64,000 nucleotides of DNA from NCBI RefSeq assembly GCF_041296385.1, contig NW_027184085.1:59616109-59680108 (forward strand). The letters are read 5' to 3'. How positions within the stretch are numbered: the stretch's first letter is position 1; every line of letters starts with the position of its first letter. Source of the DNA: Aphelocoma coerulescens. Lineage: Eukaryota; Chordata; Aves; Passeriformes; Corvidae. Both the position numbers and the translations under genes were made by a program. Below are positions 19,214 to 31,100 of this stretch, piece by piece. Below the pieces are notes generated by a model that saw only the letters and a program-made list of their open reading frames with translations, did no database searches and was not told where the DNA came from.

Positions 19214-22200
19214 ATGAACCCCAACTCACAGCCCCCCAGCCCCTTGCCCGGCTGGCTGCCAGACCAGGCCCTCAGTGGGCAGTGGCTGGGGGCAGGCGGC
19301 AGCTCAGGCCTGCCCCTGTCGGACACTGAGGACGAGGGGGCCTTTGTCAACATGGACCAAGAGTGGGAATACCACTCGGATCAAGAGCTTTCCCAGTGGG
19401 GAGGCCTTAGCGGCCAAGAACTTTGCCTCTGGGAAGAAATGACAGTCCGAGAGTTTTACCAAGGGCAAGAAGCAGCGACCATGCAGGAAGTTTCCCCATG
19501 GGGAGTTGTGACACACCAAGAGTTGCATCAGAGGGAAGTAGGTATGAAAGTCCCGTGGGGGGATGGCACACAGCAAGAGCTGTACTACGGGGAAGAAAGC
19601 GTGACAGTCCAGGAGCTGTACCCATGGGAGGAAGAGGATGAGCTATGGCAAGATTTGTCCCAGTGGGAAGAAGACCTGCCATGCCAAGAGCTGTCCCAGT
19701 GGGAAGGGGAGGGACAGCAGGAACTGTCTCCTTTGGAAGAAGATGTGCGAGGCCACCTGCACATGTACCAATGGGAAGGAGACAAGAGACACCCAGAGTT
19801 GCCCCAAGTGGGAGACAACAGGGACAAGGAGCTATCAGGAGGAAAAGACTACAATGTCCAGGAGCTACCCCAGTGGGAAAAAGACAGGAGTGACCAAAAG
19901 CTGCCACAGTGGGAAGGAAGTGTCAGCAGGCAGGGGCTGCCCCAATGGGCAGAAGGTGCCAGTTACAAGGTCTGGGACAAACCCTTGTACCCAGAGAAGG
20001 ATGAGGATGCCCAGGAGGGGCCCGCCTCTCCCAGCAGCGTGGGCACCCAGGTGGCAGGAGAGGCAGCCCATGAGCTGCCCAGCGCCTCTCCTGGCCCGGG
20101 GAGTCCCAGAGAGGATGAGCTGGCAGCCGCTGCTGCTCCAGCTGGAGCTGCTGAGGAGGAGCAGCCCCCCGAGCCTCTGCCTGCCGAGGTGGAAAAGGCA
20201 CCAGCTTCTCCTGGCCTCACGGAGGAGGTGCCATGGGCAGCGCCAGAGAGCCCAGTCCCTGCTCCACGCAGCCCCCCAGGCTACAGCCAGTCTCTGCTGG
20301 ACTTGGCGTGGCACATCAGCCATGAGGTAGTGCGAGAGGCTGTGCTTGAGGCCCAGGCATCTGGCCAGCAGCCAGAGGAACAGAGGGACCTGGAGCAAAG
20401 CACAGTTGCAGAACTAGAAGCAGCAGCTCCAGAACAAAAGCAAGAGAGCCTGATCTCTGCCCTGCACAGCCCCTGCTGCAGCCCCAGCCCCTCACCCAGC
20501 CCACTGGGAGCCCAAGCCCTCAGTGAGCAGCAAGAGGAGGCAGACAGGGGCTCAGTCCTTGCAGAGAAAGAGACTGAGGAGAGGGACTCGGCTGGGAAGC
20601 TTGAGCTTTCTCAGTGCAAAGATGAGGAAAACACAGAGCTGACCCAAAAAGAAACCAGCAAATACCAGGAAGGGTCCCAAGGGGAAGCCTGCATGGAGCA
20701 GGAGCTTTCCCTAGAAGACAGGAACGACCAGGATATATTCCAAGGGGAAGCCTGCATTGGGCAGGAGCTGTCCCTAGAAAAAGACAGGAATGACCAGGAT
20801 GTATTCGAAGCGGAAGCCTGCATTGAGCAGGAATCGTCCTTGGAAGAAGACAGGAACGACCAGGATGTGCTCCAAGGCAAAGCCTGCATTGAGCAGGAAC
20901 CGTCCTTGGAAGAAGACAGGAACGACCAGTGTGTGTTCCAAGGGGAAGCCTGCATTGAGCAGGAGCTTTCCCTAGAAAAAGACAGGAATGACCAGGATGT
21001 ATTCCAAGGGGAAGCCTGCATTGAGCAGGAGCTGTCCCTAGAAAAAGACAGGAATGACCAGGATGTATTCCAAGATGAAGCCTGCATTGAGCAGTATCTA
21101 TCCCTAGAAAAAGACAGGAACGACCAGGATGTCTTCGAAGCGGAAGCCTGCATTGAGCAGGAGCTGTCCCACAAAGACAGGAATGACCAGGATGCGTTCC
21201 AAGGAGAAGCCTGCATTGAGCAGGAACTGTCCTTGCCAGAAGACAGGAACGACCAGGATGTGTTCCGAGGGGAAGCCTGCATTGAGCAGGAGCTGTCCCT
21301 AGAAGACAGGAATGACCAGGATGTATTGCAAGGGGAAGCCTGCATTGAGCAGGAACCGTCCTTGAAAGAAGACAGGAACGACCAGTATGCGTTCCAAGGG
21401 GAAGCCTGCATTGAGCAGCAGCTATCCCTAGAAAAAGACAGGAATGACCAGGATGTATTGCAAGGGGAAGCCTGCATTGAGCAGGAACTGTCCTTGGAAG
21501 AAGACAGGAACGACCAGTATGCGTTCCAAGAAGAAGCCTGCATTGAGCACGATCTATCCCTAGAAAAAGACAGGAATGACCAGGATGTATTCGAAGCGGA
21601 AGCCTGCATTGAGCAGGAACTGTCCTTGCCAGAAGACAGGAACGACCAGGATGTATTGCAAGGGGAAGCCTGCATTGAGCAGGAGCTGTCCCTAGAAAAA
21701 GACAAGAATGACCAGGATGTATTCGAAGCGGAAGCCTGCATTGAGCAGGAACCGTCCTTGAAAGAAGACAGGAACGACCAGGATGTGCTCCAAGGCGAAG
21801 CCTGCATTGAGCAGGATCTATCCCTAGAAAAAGACAGGAATGACCAGGATGTATTGCAAGGGGAAGCCTGCATTGAGCAGGAGCTTTCCCTAGGAAAAGA
21901 CAGGAATGACCAGGATGTATTCCAAGGGGAGGCCTGCATTGAGCAGGAGCTGTCCCTAGAAAAAGACAGGAATGACCAGGATGTATTGCAAGGGGAAGCC
22001 TGCATTGAGCAGGAACCGTCCTTGAAAGAAGACAGGAACGACCAGTGTGTGTTCCAAGGGGAAGCCTGCATTGAGCAGGAGCTTTCCCTAGAAAAAGACA
22101 GGAATGACCAGGATGTATTCGAAGCGGAAGCCTGCATTGAGCAGGAACTGTCCTTGCCAGAAGACAGGAACGACCAGGATGTCTTCGAAGCGGAAGCCTG

Positions 22201-22927
22201 CATTGAGCAGGAGCTCTCCCCAGAAGAAGCCGGTAGCTACCTTGAGCTCTCCGATTGGGATGAATCCATTGCGGATGAGCTCTCCCTAGGAGAAGGCAGC
22301 AGCTACCTAGAAGTTTCTGACTGGGAAGAAGGCACGGAGAAAGGCCTTTCTCAAGGAGAAGTCGGTAGCTCCCAAAATCTCTCTGACTGGGAGGAATACA
22401 GCGAGCATGTGCTGTCCCATGGAGATGTGGGTAGCTACCAAGAAGTGTCTGATTGGGAAGAGTCCATTGACCAGGAGCTTTCTGAAGAGGAAGACTCTGT
22501 TGGCCAGGAGGTTTGCAAAGGGAATGGCAAGAGACCTTCAGCTCAGTCCAGCTGGGAAAATGACAGCGACCGAGACCTGATGCAGGACAGCTGGGAACAG
22601 AACATCGGGGACAAGCCCTTGCTGCAGGAGGAGGACGAGTGGGATGGAGTGAGCCTCCTGGAGCTCCGTGAAGAGGACAGAGAGCTGGGAGGTTTGGCAG
22701 GAGGCAGGCTCCCAGTGCCTGCCCCTCGCGAGGCCTGGGTTGAGCATGGGCCATCTGAGCCGTGCCCCCAAGTGCCGCTCTGTGCCTCGCCTCCCCAGCT
22801 GGGAGCCCAGGCCCTCAGCCAGCAGCTGAGTCCCCGCAAGAAACGTCCCTCCCGCCTCGGGCGGGCGCTGCGGATGCTGCGCAGCCTCTTCCGCTGCCCC
22901 TGCCTGGCGCCACAGCCCGAGGATTAG
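19214..22927 (+). CDS. Copy 3: acidic tandem-repeat protein, 1237 aa
   Basis: Shortest form, with 23 central repeats. Diagnostic residues: Ser94, His286 (AAHELP), Pro430 (SPSPLG) and codons CTGCCACAG at KLPQ, all shared with copy 6 only. The first repeat runs straight into ELSLEDRNDQDIFQ, so the PLEED/REGSQ repeat is missing by an in-frame 66-bp deletion. IGQELS, EHDLS and DKNDQ are local changes. After the repeats: PEEAGSYLELSDWDESI and EHVLSHGD. The docking-type helix is at 20291-20353 and the RCPCL terminus is intact. Confidence 0.85.
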   Translation: MNPNSQPPSPLPGWLPDQALSGQWLGAGGSSGLPLSDTEDEGAFVNMDQEWEYHSDQELSQWGGLSGQELCLWEEMTVREFYQGQEAATMQEVSPWGVVTHQELHQREVGMKVPWGDGTQQELYYGEESVTVQELYPWEEEDELWQDLSQWEEDLPCQELSQWEGEGQQELSPLEEDVRGHLHMYQWEGDKRHPELPQVGDNRDKELSGGKDYNVQELPQWEKDRSDQKLPQWEGSVSRQGLPQWAEGASYKVWDKPLYPEKDEDAQEGPASPSSVGTQVAGEAAHELPSASPGPGSPREDELAAAAAPAGAAEEEQPPEPLPAEVEKAPASPGLTEEVPWAAPESPVPAPRSPPGYSQSLLDLAWHISHEVVREAVLEAQASGQQPEEQRDLEQSTVAELEAAAPEQKQESLISALHSPCCSPSPSPSPLGAQALSEQQEEADRGSVLAEKETEERDSAGKLELSQCKDEENTELTQKETSKYQEGSQGEACMEQELSLEDRNDQDIFQGEACIGQELSLEKDRNDQDVFEAEACIEQESSLEEDRNDQDVLQGKACIEQEPSLEEDRNDQCVFQGEACIEQELSLEKDRNDQDVFQGEACIEQELSLEKDRNDQDVFQDEACIEQYLSLEKDRNDQDVFEAEACIEQELSHKDRNDQDAFQGEACIEQELSLPEDRNDQDVFRGEACIEQELSLEDRNDQDVLQGEACIEQEPSLKEDRNDQYAFQGEACIEQQLSLEKDRNDQDVLQGEACIEQELSLEEDRNDQYAFQEEACIEHDLSLEKDRNDQDVFEAEACIEQELSLPEDRNDQDVLQGEACIEQELSLEKDKNDQDVFEAEACIEQEPSLKEDRNDQDVLQGEACIEQDLSLEKDRNDQDVLQGEACIEQELSLGKDRNDQDVFQGEACIEQELSLEKDRNDQDVLQGEACIEQEPSLKEDRNDQCVFQGEACIEQELSLEKDRNDQDVFEAEACIEQELSLPEDRNDQDVFEAEACIEQELSPEEAGSYLELSDWDESIADELSLGEGSSYLEVSDWEEGTEKGLSQGEVGSSQNLSDWEEYSEHVLSHGDVGSYQEVSDWEESIDQELSEEEDSVGQEVCKGNGKRPSAQSSWENDSDRDLMQDSWEQNIGDKPLLQEEDEWDGVSLLELREEDRELGGLAGGRLPVPAPREAWVEHGPSEPCPQVPLCASPPQLGAQALSQQLSPRKKRPSRLGRALRMLRSLFRCPCLAPQPED
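20681..22219 (+). repeat. Copy 3 coding minisatellite: 23 repeats plus partial
   Basis: Twenty 22-residue and three 21-residue repeats (numbers 1, 8, 10), 503 residues to 22189, then a 10-residue partial beginning AEACIEQELS. Confidence 0.95.
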
Positions 22928-23161
22928 GGCTGTGGCCGGCGCCAGCCCAGGCCCCCTGGACGGCAGCTGGCTGGCAGCCTGCCCCACATCCTGGGGGAGC
23001 CACACGGGCCGCCTTTGCCTGGACATGTCCCTGCAGCCTCAGCAATCCCTGGCTGCTTTGGAGCATCGCAAGCCACTCTCCCCAAGAGCCAGCCTCAAGC
23101 CAGTATCCACGTGGGACACTTGGTGCCAGGTGGCTCAGCGGTGAAGGCCAGACACTCATCG

Positions 23162-23411
23162 GGGTGGGAAGAGACCTCGAAAGTCATCCAGTCCCACCGT
23201 CACCCTGGCATCACCATCATCACCCTGAAACCATGGCCCCAAGTGCCACATCCAGACAAGACTTGAACACTTCCAGAGACAGTGACTCTACCACCTCCCT
23301 GAGCAACTTCTTGCAATCAATTCCTGACCACTCTGTCAGGGAAAAGTTAGTTGGCATATTTAATCTGCACCTCCCCTGCTGGAATCCAAGGCCATTTCCT
23401 CTCATCCTGAA
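23162..23411 (-). mobile_element. CR1 LINE 3'-end fragment (unit 3)
   Basis: Same insertion as in other units. The 3' UTR before it starts GGCTGTGG, shared with units 4 and 6 (GGCTGCGG elsewhere). Confidence 0.85.
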
Positions 23412-23557
23412 AGGACTACATGCTGATCCTTTGGGATTTTATCCATGAGGAATGGGCACAGACAGGAGGTATTGCTCCCAGGACTCCACTGCACGACTTC
23501 ACCAAACAATTCTTCCACAACAGAGGGAAGTTGGCTTCAAGAAATAGTGGCAGTAGT

Positions 23558-24118
23558 AAAAAAAAAATAACCAAAACACCCAAAAAAACCCACAAAACAC
23601 ACCAAAAAAAAATCCACAAAAAGAAAAATAATAGGAATAGGACTAATAAGAATACAAAGAAGACGGAGAAAATGAAGAAATAGTGGTAGTAAATAAGAAA
23701 AAGAATTAAGCTTAAGAATAAGAACAAGAAAAAAAGTATAATAAGAATGAGAATAAGAGTGAGAATAAGAGTAAGAATAAGAATAGGATTAAGGATAAGA
23801 ATAAGGAAAAGAAAAAACAATAAGAAAAAGAAGAGGAAAAGGCATAAGAATAAGAATAAAAATAAGAATAACAAAAAGAAAAAATAAGAATATGAATAAG
23901 GAGAAGAATAAGAATAGAAACAAGACAAAGAAAAAAGAATAAATATAAGAATAAGTTAATGTAGAAGAAGAAAGAGGAGTAAAAGTAAATACTAAGAAGA
24001 AGGAGAAGAAGAATGGGGATCAGAAGAAGAAGAAGAAGAAGAGGCTAAAGAAGAAGATTAAATAGTAGTAGTAACAAATTATTATTATTATTATTATTAT
24101 TATTATAACAATAATATC
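23558..24118 (+). repeat. A/G-rich simple sequence with (TTA)n (unit 3)
   Basis: Imperfect AAGAAT-type purine tract, then GAAGAA and (TTA)n of intermediate length. Confidence 0.9.
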
Positions 24119-24138
24119 AAGTTAAAATACACATCCAC

Positions 24139-24746
24139 TGTGGGAGTGTGTTTGTTTAGTTCAGTCCGGGTCTCCCCGCTATGTTCTGTAAGTTTGGTGT
24201 ACCCCAGTTGGCACCCCCCCCTGTTTTATTTAAATCACCCTGTCTGTCATTTTTATCTCCTCCCAGGACCCTGTCTGTCACTCTGCCACCCCTCCCAGGC
24301 TTCTGGAAAGTTCTAGCCAGGGGGCCAGGTGATTAGTCCTGGGAAAGGAGTCCCTCCCTTCCCCTGTTATAGTTGGTTCCCTTATGCGTCCCTCATTCTG
24401 CTTGCCGCACCCTTCCCTTCCCTGCTTGGTTGTTCTGTACAGCCCCCTCCATGCCCCCCCCGCCATAAAATGCCCCGGCGCGCCATCGGCAGGTGCTCTG
24501 GGTTGGGCACCCCTGGTGGTTGAGGTCCCCTCGTTCGGAGGACCAATAAACTTTCTGGATTTCACCCAACTCTGAGCCTGCCCCCTTCCTCCGCCGTCTG
24601 CCTGCATCGCCGCGGTGCCTTGGACGGACCCACGAGCCAGACCTCTGATCCCTCCGATATCAGAGGCTGGTCCCCGTTGCCTGCTGTGTCCCGAGCTGAC
24701 CGGGCTGAGTGGGAACTGTTCCCAGAGGACACAACGGCAATCCACA
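24139..24746 (+). mobile_element. Solo LTR, sense (unit 3)
   Basis: 608 bp with intact TGTGG start; AATAAA at 24545. Confidence 0.75.
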
Positions 24747-24756
24747 CATCCTCTAG

Positions 24757-25923
24757 CATCACAGAAAGGTTCAATTTGGGAAGGACCTCAAAAATCAATC
24801 ATCTAGTTCCAACAGATTCTCTTCTGCTCTCTTTCTCTCTCTCGGAGACCTAGTTCCTATTTCTTTCTATCTCTCTCCTTGACAATTCTTGTTAAATAGA
24901 ATCCACCTTAAATAAAATCTGTATGTTGTCCTCATGTGGTCTCATTTGAACCTTAATTTGGGCAGAGGCATCTCTCCCTAATCCAATCCTAACAGTTATT
25001 AAATGAGTATCACTCTGCTTCATCTCATTGTTTCACTTCAGGCAAACCTGACAAATTTCTCTCTTCCAGGGAGGGGGCGTCCACAGAGCCTCTGGGAAAC
25101 CTATGCCAATGCCTCACCAGCCTCACCGAAAAGAATTTCTTCCTGATATTTAATCCCTACCTCTTTCAGTTCAAGGCCATTGCCCTTTCTTCTAGCACTA
25201 CATATCCCGGTGAAAAGTCTCTCTCCATCATTCTTGTAGGGGGCCCTTTTAGGTACCGGCAAGGGTTCTAAGGTTTCCCTGGGGTCTTCTCTTCTCCAGG
25301 CTAAACAACGCTAACACTCCCAACCTGTCTTCAAAGCACAGCTTCTCCAACCCTGTTAGGAGCCCTCAGTCGCTCTCCTCTGAACTCATTCGAACAGGCC
25401 CGCATCCCTTATCCTGGGGCCCCCAGACACAGATGTAGTGGTCCAGGTGAGATCTCAACAAATGGACTAGAGGGCCACAATTACCTGCCTTGACCTGCAG
25501 CTCTTTGCTCCTTTCCATGCAGCTCAGCCCACGCGTGGCTTTTTGGGCTGGCAGCACACATTGCTGGCTCACGCCAAGCTTCTCCTCCATCAGCACCCCC
25601 AAGTCCTTCTCCTCAGCCCCTGCCCCACTCAGCTTCCTGTCCCCTGCAAACCCCGTGCTGAGGGGGAGCTCCATCCACTCTCTGTGTCGCTGGCAAAGCC
25701 ATTCAAGAGCCCCAGGGCCAAGGCCAGAGCCCTGATGGATGCTCCTCGTCCCCAGCCTCCACCTGGACAAGGAGCCACTGACCACAGCTCCCCAGCTGCC
25801 TCCATCTGGCCAATTCTTCATGTCCTGCATAGCCCACCCTCCAAAGCCACGGCTGTGCAGTGTGGGCCTTGAGGTGTCGTGTGGCACCGTGTCCAAAGCC
25901 TCACAGGGCTTCTGGGCACATCA
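24757..25923 (-). mobile_element. CR1 fragment split by old LTR remnant (unit 3)
   Basis: LTR remnant at about 24814-25063; reverse-transcriptase remains on the minus strand at 25366-25896. Confidence 0.85.
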
Positions 25924-25942
25924 GGATTGTCGGAGACTGAAA

Positions 25943-27747
25943 TGTTATGGGTAATGACTTAACCATTGTTACGAAGGAGTTTTGCCCATGATGGCAAAAC
26001 TGTATCAAGAGGCTGAGACTACCCAAGCCCACCTCTCCTTCACCTGACTGCAGCTTTGGGCTGGGACTTAAGCTGCCTAACAGAACTTGAGCTACCATAA
26101 AGGCGACATTAGTGTTCAATTACCTCTGGTCCAGCAACAAGGAAACAAGACTAAGGGAGGAGAATGTACCCACAAGAAAGCCAAACGCAGAAGCTGTCCT
26201 GAAAATCAGCTTGGGCTGGATTCAGCCTGGGGAGGCCATAGCCCACAGGCTCATCTGCTGAGGCCAGGTTTGCACACACTCCCTGTCTTGGTTTGAAAGA
26301 CAGCTGTCTGCTAAGGAAGGCAGGGGCCTCCCTTGGAATGGCAGATGCAACCCCCCTTCCCTCCGAGTTCTTCTCATGATGAAATCAAGGGGCTTTTAGG
26401 CAAAGATGTGGGAAAATAGGAATAACAGTTCTTTACTAGGAGATAGCTCTATGTGCAGAAGCAGTCAAACAAACAAACAATAACTCTGGCAGGAAGAGCA
26501 AACAATCCCAAACCCAGTGCCAGCCTTCTGGGCTGTCAGGCCCTTTCCCCTCGGGTGCAGTTCCGCTCGCAGCCGGCAGGGGCGCTGGCGGCTCCCGGTG
26601 AGCAGGGCAGGTGCGATGGTTCCCCCGCGGCTGCAGGGGACGCTCCGGAGCGAGCTCGGGGAGCACGCGGCACCGGTGGCCTGGCACCCCGGGAAGGGAT
26701 GGGACAAAGGCTTCGCAAACCCCCCGGGCAGCCGATCCCGGTGTCCGGCCGGACCCTCGGGAACAGCAGGCTCGAATGGCAGGCTGGAATGGCAGGTTGG
26801 AATGGCAGGGACAAGCACAAATCCTGGCTGGCAGACGAGATGTATCCAAACTGCAGAGCTGCACTGGGAACCCCCCACAGGTCTGGGCAGGCAGGATGAG
26901 CAGGGCTACAAGGTAGCCAAGGCTCGAAGCAATGCTGGGGGCAGGGCGGCCACGGCCCAGCTCCCAGAGGGGCAGGGAGGGCGGGCTTCTGATCCCGGGC
27001 TTTCTCTGGAAGAAGGAAAAGCAGCCAAAGATAGCAGCCTCCCTCTCTGTCCAAGTGCCGGGACCGACTGTCCACACAGCCAGGTGAACCAAAGAGTAGC
27101 CAGATGCACCCCACCCCCCTAGCCAGCTCTTTTTTCTGAAGTATGCAGCCATTTGTCCCCCTAGCAACACATATGGGGAAAATTCCTTTAACAGAAAAAA
27201 AACCCAGGAGAGCTCCTAAAACCCCAACACTCCCCCACAACCAAGAAGGGAGGAGGAGAGTTTTGGGGCTGTGGCGTTACCTCTGGTCAGAGGCACTGAA
27301 CACCCATCCTCCCGCACACAAACTGGCTCAGCTCTAAAACCCCCCACCCTGGGAAGGCCACATCCGTGAGAAATTCACATGACGGGCAGCTGAGCAGGTG
27401 TCACAATCCATCCAAGACCCCCAAAGCGCTCCCCAGACTCATTGCTGAGGCCTCGCAGCAGAGCATCACACTTGATGCAAAGGGATACAACAGATCCAGA
27501 CTCTGTTGCCAGAGACTGTGTCAAACTTGCCCCCCACCAGGGCAGGTACCTGGGCGTTCCCACCTGGCCCAAATGTACGTCAATCCTCCCAACTCCATGT
27601 TTCCAGGGAACCCTTACCGCCAAGAAACCCTGATGCAGAGCATCAACAGAATGCCATTGGCATCCTCAGAGTGGTGATGTTTTCTAATCCGTCTCTGTCA
27701 CTCTCTTTGTCTGCCCCCACCTCTTTTCTATTTCTTTCTCTTTCTAG

Positions 27748-27778
<31 letters not shown>

Positions 27779-27862
27779 CTTTACTGATAAATAAAACCCA
27801 TACTACTGACTTTGGCATATGGCCTCATTTGCACCTTAATTCAGGCAGAAGCCTTTCTGACA
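25943..27862 (+). mobile_element. Older interrupted LTR (unit 3)
   Basis: Halves at 25943-26283 and 27230-27862, with the GAAGGGAGGAGGAGAG form of the right half. Confidence 0.6.
26284..27229 (-). mobile_element. Nested solo LTR, antisense (unit 3)
   Basis: 946 bp with CTCCC on both sides. Confidence 0.8.
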
Positions 27863-27973
27863 ATTTTAATGATGGGATCATAAGAAGGGTCTAGAAGCCC
27901 GCAAGCCTGGGGGCTGCTCCATGCCACTTCCAGTGGCTTCAGCTGTCGAAGGGCTGCCAGGTGTGGCCCTTTG

Positions 27974-28112
27974 TGACACAGGCGCCTTGTGTCAGGGCCC
28001 TGGATGATGCGGCACATTGTGGTGCCCAGAGGCCCTTGTGACACGGTAGAGCCCCGCCCTGCCCTGCCAGGGGGTATCTAAGGGGCGCAGAGCCCTGGGG
28101 AGCCCAGTCCCG
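27974..28112 (+). promoter_or_regulatory. Promoter of copy 4
   Basis: Palindrome at 27974-27994, GC box, and TATA-like box at 28075. Confidence 0.6.
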
Positions 28113-28190
28113 CCAGAGCCGCTCTCGCAGGAGGAAGCAGCTCCCGGGATTCCTGTGCGTCACACAAGGTCAGACGTGAAGGAGGACAAC

Positions 28191-31100
28191 ATGAACCCCA
28201 ACTCACAGCCCCCCAGCCCCTTGCCCGGCTGGCTGCCAGACCAGGCCCTCAGTGGGCAGTGGCTGGGGGCAGGCGGCAGCTCAGGCCTGCCCCTGTCGGA
28301 CACTGAGGACGAGGGGGCCTTTGTCAACATGGACCAAGAGTGGGAATACCACTCGGATCAAGAGCTTTCCCAGTGGGGAGGCCTTAGCGGCCAAGAACTT
28401 TGCCTCTGGGAAGAAATGACAGTCCGAGAGTTTTACCAAGGGCAAGAAGCAGCGACCATGCAGGAAGTTTCCCCATGGGGAGTTGTGACACACCAAGAGT
28501 TGCATCAGAGGGAAGTAGGTATGAAAGTCCCGTGGGGGGATGGCACACAGCAAGAGCTGTACTACGGGGAAGAAAGCGTGACAGTCCAGGAGCTGTACCC
28601 ATGGGAGGAAGAGGATGAGCTATGGCAAGATTTGTCCCAGTGGGAAGAAGACCTGCCATGCCAAGAGCTGTCCCAGTGGGAAGGGGAGGGACAGCAGGAA
28701 CTGTCTCCTTTGGAAGAAGATGTGCGAGGCCACCTGCACATGTACCAATGGGAAGGAGACAAGAGACACCCAGAGTTGCCCCAAGTGGGAGACAACAGGG
28801 ACAAGGAGCTATCAGGAGGAAAAGACTACAATGTCCAGGAGCTACCCCAGTGGGAAAAAGACAGGAGTGACCAAAAGCTTCCCCAGTGGGAAGGAAGTGT
28901 CAGCAGGCAGGGGCTGCCCCAATGGGCAGAAGGTGCCAGTTACAAGGTCTGGGACAAACCCTTGTACCCAGAGAAGGATGAGGATGCCCAGGAGGGGCCC
29001 GCCTCTCCCAGCAGCGTGGGCACCCAGGTGGCAGGAGAGGCAGCCCGTGAGCTGCCCAGCGCCTCTCCTGGCCCGGGGAGTCCCAGAGAGGATGAGCTGG
29101 CAGCCGCTGCTGCTCCAGCTGGAGCTGCTGAGGAGGAGCAGCCCCCCGAGCCTCTGCCTGCCGAGGTGGAAAAGGCACCAGCTTCTCCTGGCCTCACGGA
29201 GGAGGTGCCATGGGCAGCGCCAGAGAGCCCAGTCCCTGCTCCACGCAGCCCCCCAGGCTACAGCCAGTCTCTGCTGGACTTGGCGTGGCACATCAGCCAT
29301 GAGGTAGTGCGAGAGGCTGTGCTTGAGGCCCAGGCATCTGGCCAGCAGCCAGAGGAACAGAGGGACCTGGAGCAAAGCACAGTTGCAGAACTAGAAGCAG
29401 CAGCTCCAGAACAAAAGCAAGAGAGCCTGATCTCTGCCCTGCACAGCCCCTGCTGCAGCCCCAGCCCCTCACCCAGCTCACTGGGAGCCCAAGCCCTCAG
29501 TGAGCAGCAAGAGGAGGCAGACAGGGGCTCAGTCCTTGCAGAGAAAGAGACTGAGGAGAGGGACTCGGCTGGGAAGCTTGAGCTTTCTCAGTGCAAAGAT
29601 GAGGAAAACACAGAGCTGACCCAAAAAGAAACCAGCAAATACCAGGAAGGGTCCCAAGGGGAAGCCTGCATGGAGCAGGAGCTTTCCCTAGAAGACAGGA
29701 ACGACCAGGATATATTCCAAGGGGAAGCCTGCATTGGGCAGGAGCTGTCCCTAGAAAAAGACAGGAATGACCAGGATGTATTCGAAGCGGAAGCCTGCAT
29801 TGAGCAGGAATCGTCCTTGGAAGAAGACAGGAACGACCAGGATGTGCTCCAAGGCAAAGCCTGCATTGAGCAGGAACCGTCCTTGGAAGAAGACAGGAAC
29901 GACCAGTGTGTGTTCCAAGGGGAAGCCTGCATTGAGCAGGAGCTTTCCCTAGAAAAAGACAGGAATGACCAGGATGTATTCCAAGGGGAAGCCTGCATTG
30001 AGCAGGAGCTGTCCCTAGAAAAAGACAGGAATGACCAGGATGTATTCCAAGATGAAGCCTGCATTGAGCAGTATCTATCCCTAGAAAAAGACAGGAACGA
30101 CCAGGATGTCTTCGAAGCGGAAGCCTGCATTGAGCAGGAGCTGTCCCACAAAGACAGGAATGACCAGGATGCGTTCCAAGGAGAAGCCTGCATTGAGCAG
30201 GAACTGTCCTTGCCAGAAGACAGGAACGACCAGGATGTGTTCCGAGGGGAAGCCTGCATTGAGCAGGAGCTGTCCCTAGAAGACAGGAATGACCAGGATG
30301 TATTGCAAGGGGAAGCCTGCATTGAGCAGGAACCGTCCTTGAAAGAAGACAGGAACGACCAGTATGCGTTCCAAGGGGAAGCCTGCATTGAGCAGCAGCT
30401 ATCCCTAGAAAAAGACAGGAATGACCAGGATGTATTGCAAGGGGAAGCCTGCATTGAGCAGGAACTGTCCTTGGAAGAAGACAGGAACGACCAGTATGCG
30501 TTCCAAGAAGAAGCCTGCATTGAGCACGATCTATCCCTAGAAAAAGACAGGAATGACCAGGATGTATTCGAAGCGGAAGCCTGCATTGAGCAGGAACTGT
30601 CCTTGCCAGAAGACAGGAACGACCAGGATGTATTGCAAGGGGAAGCCTGCATTGAGCAGGAGCTGTCCCTAGAAAAAGACAAGAATGACCAGGATGTATT
30701 CGAAGCGGAAGCCTGCATTGAGCAGGAACCGTCCTTGAAAGAAGACAGGAACGACCAGGATGTGCTCCAAGGCGAAGCCTGCATTGAGCAGGATCTATCC
30801 CTAGAAAAAGACAGGAATGACCAGGATGTATTGCAAGGGGAAGCCTGCATTGAGCAGGAGCTTTCCCTAGGAAAAGACAGGAATGACCAGGATGTATTCC
30901 AAGGGGAGGCCTGCATTGAGCAGGAGCTGTCCCTAGAAAAAGACAGGAATGACCAGGATGTATTGCAAGGGGAAGCCTGCATTGAGCAGGAACCGTCCTT
31001 GAAAGAAGACAGGAACGACCAGTGTGTGTTCCAAGGGGAAGCCTGCATTGAGCAGGAGCTTTCCCTAGAAAAAGACAGGAATGACCAGGATGTATTCGAA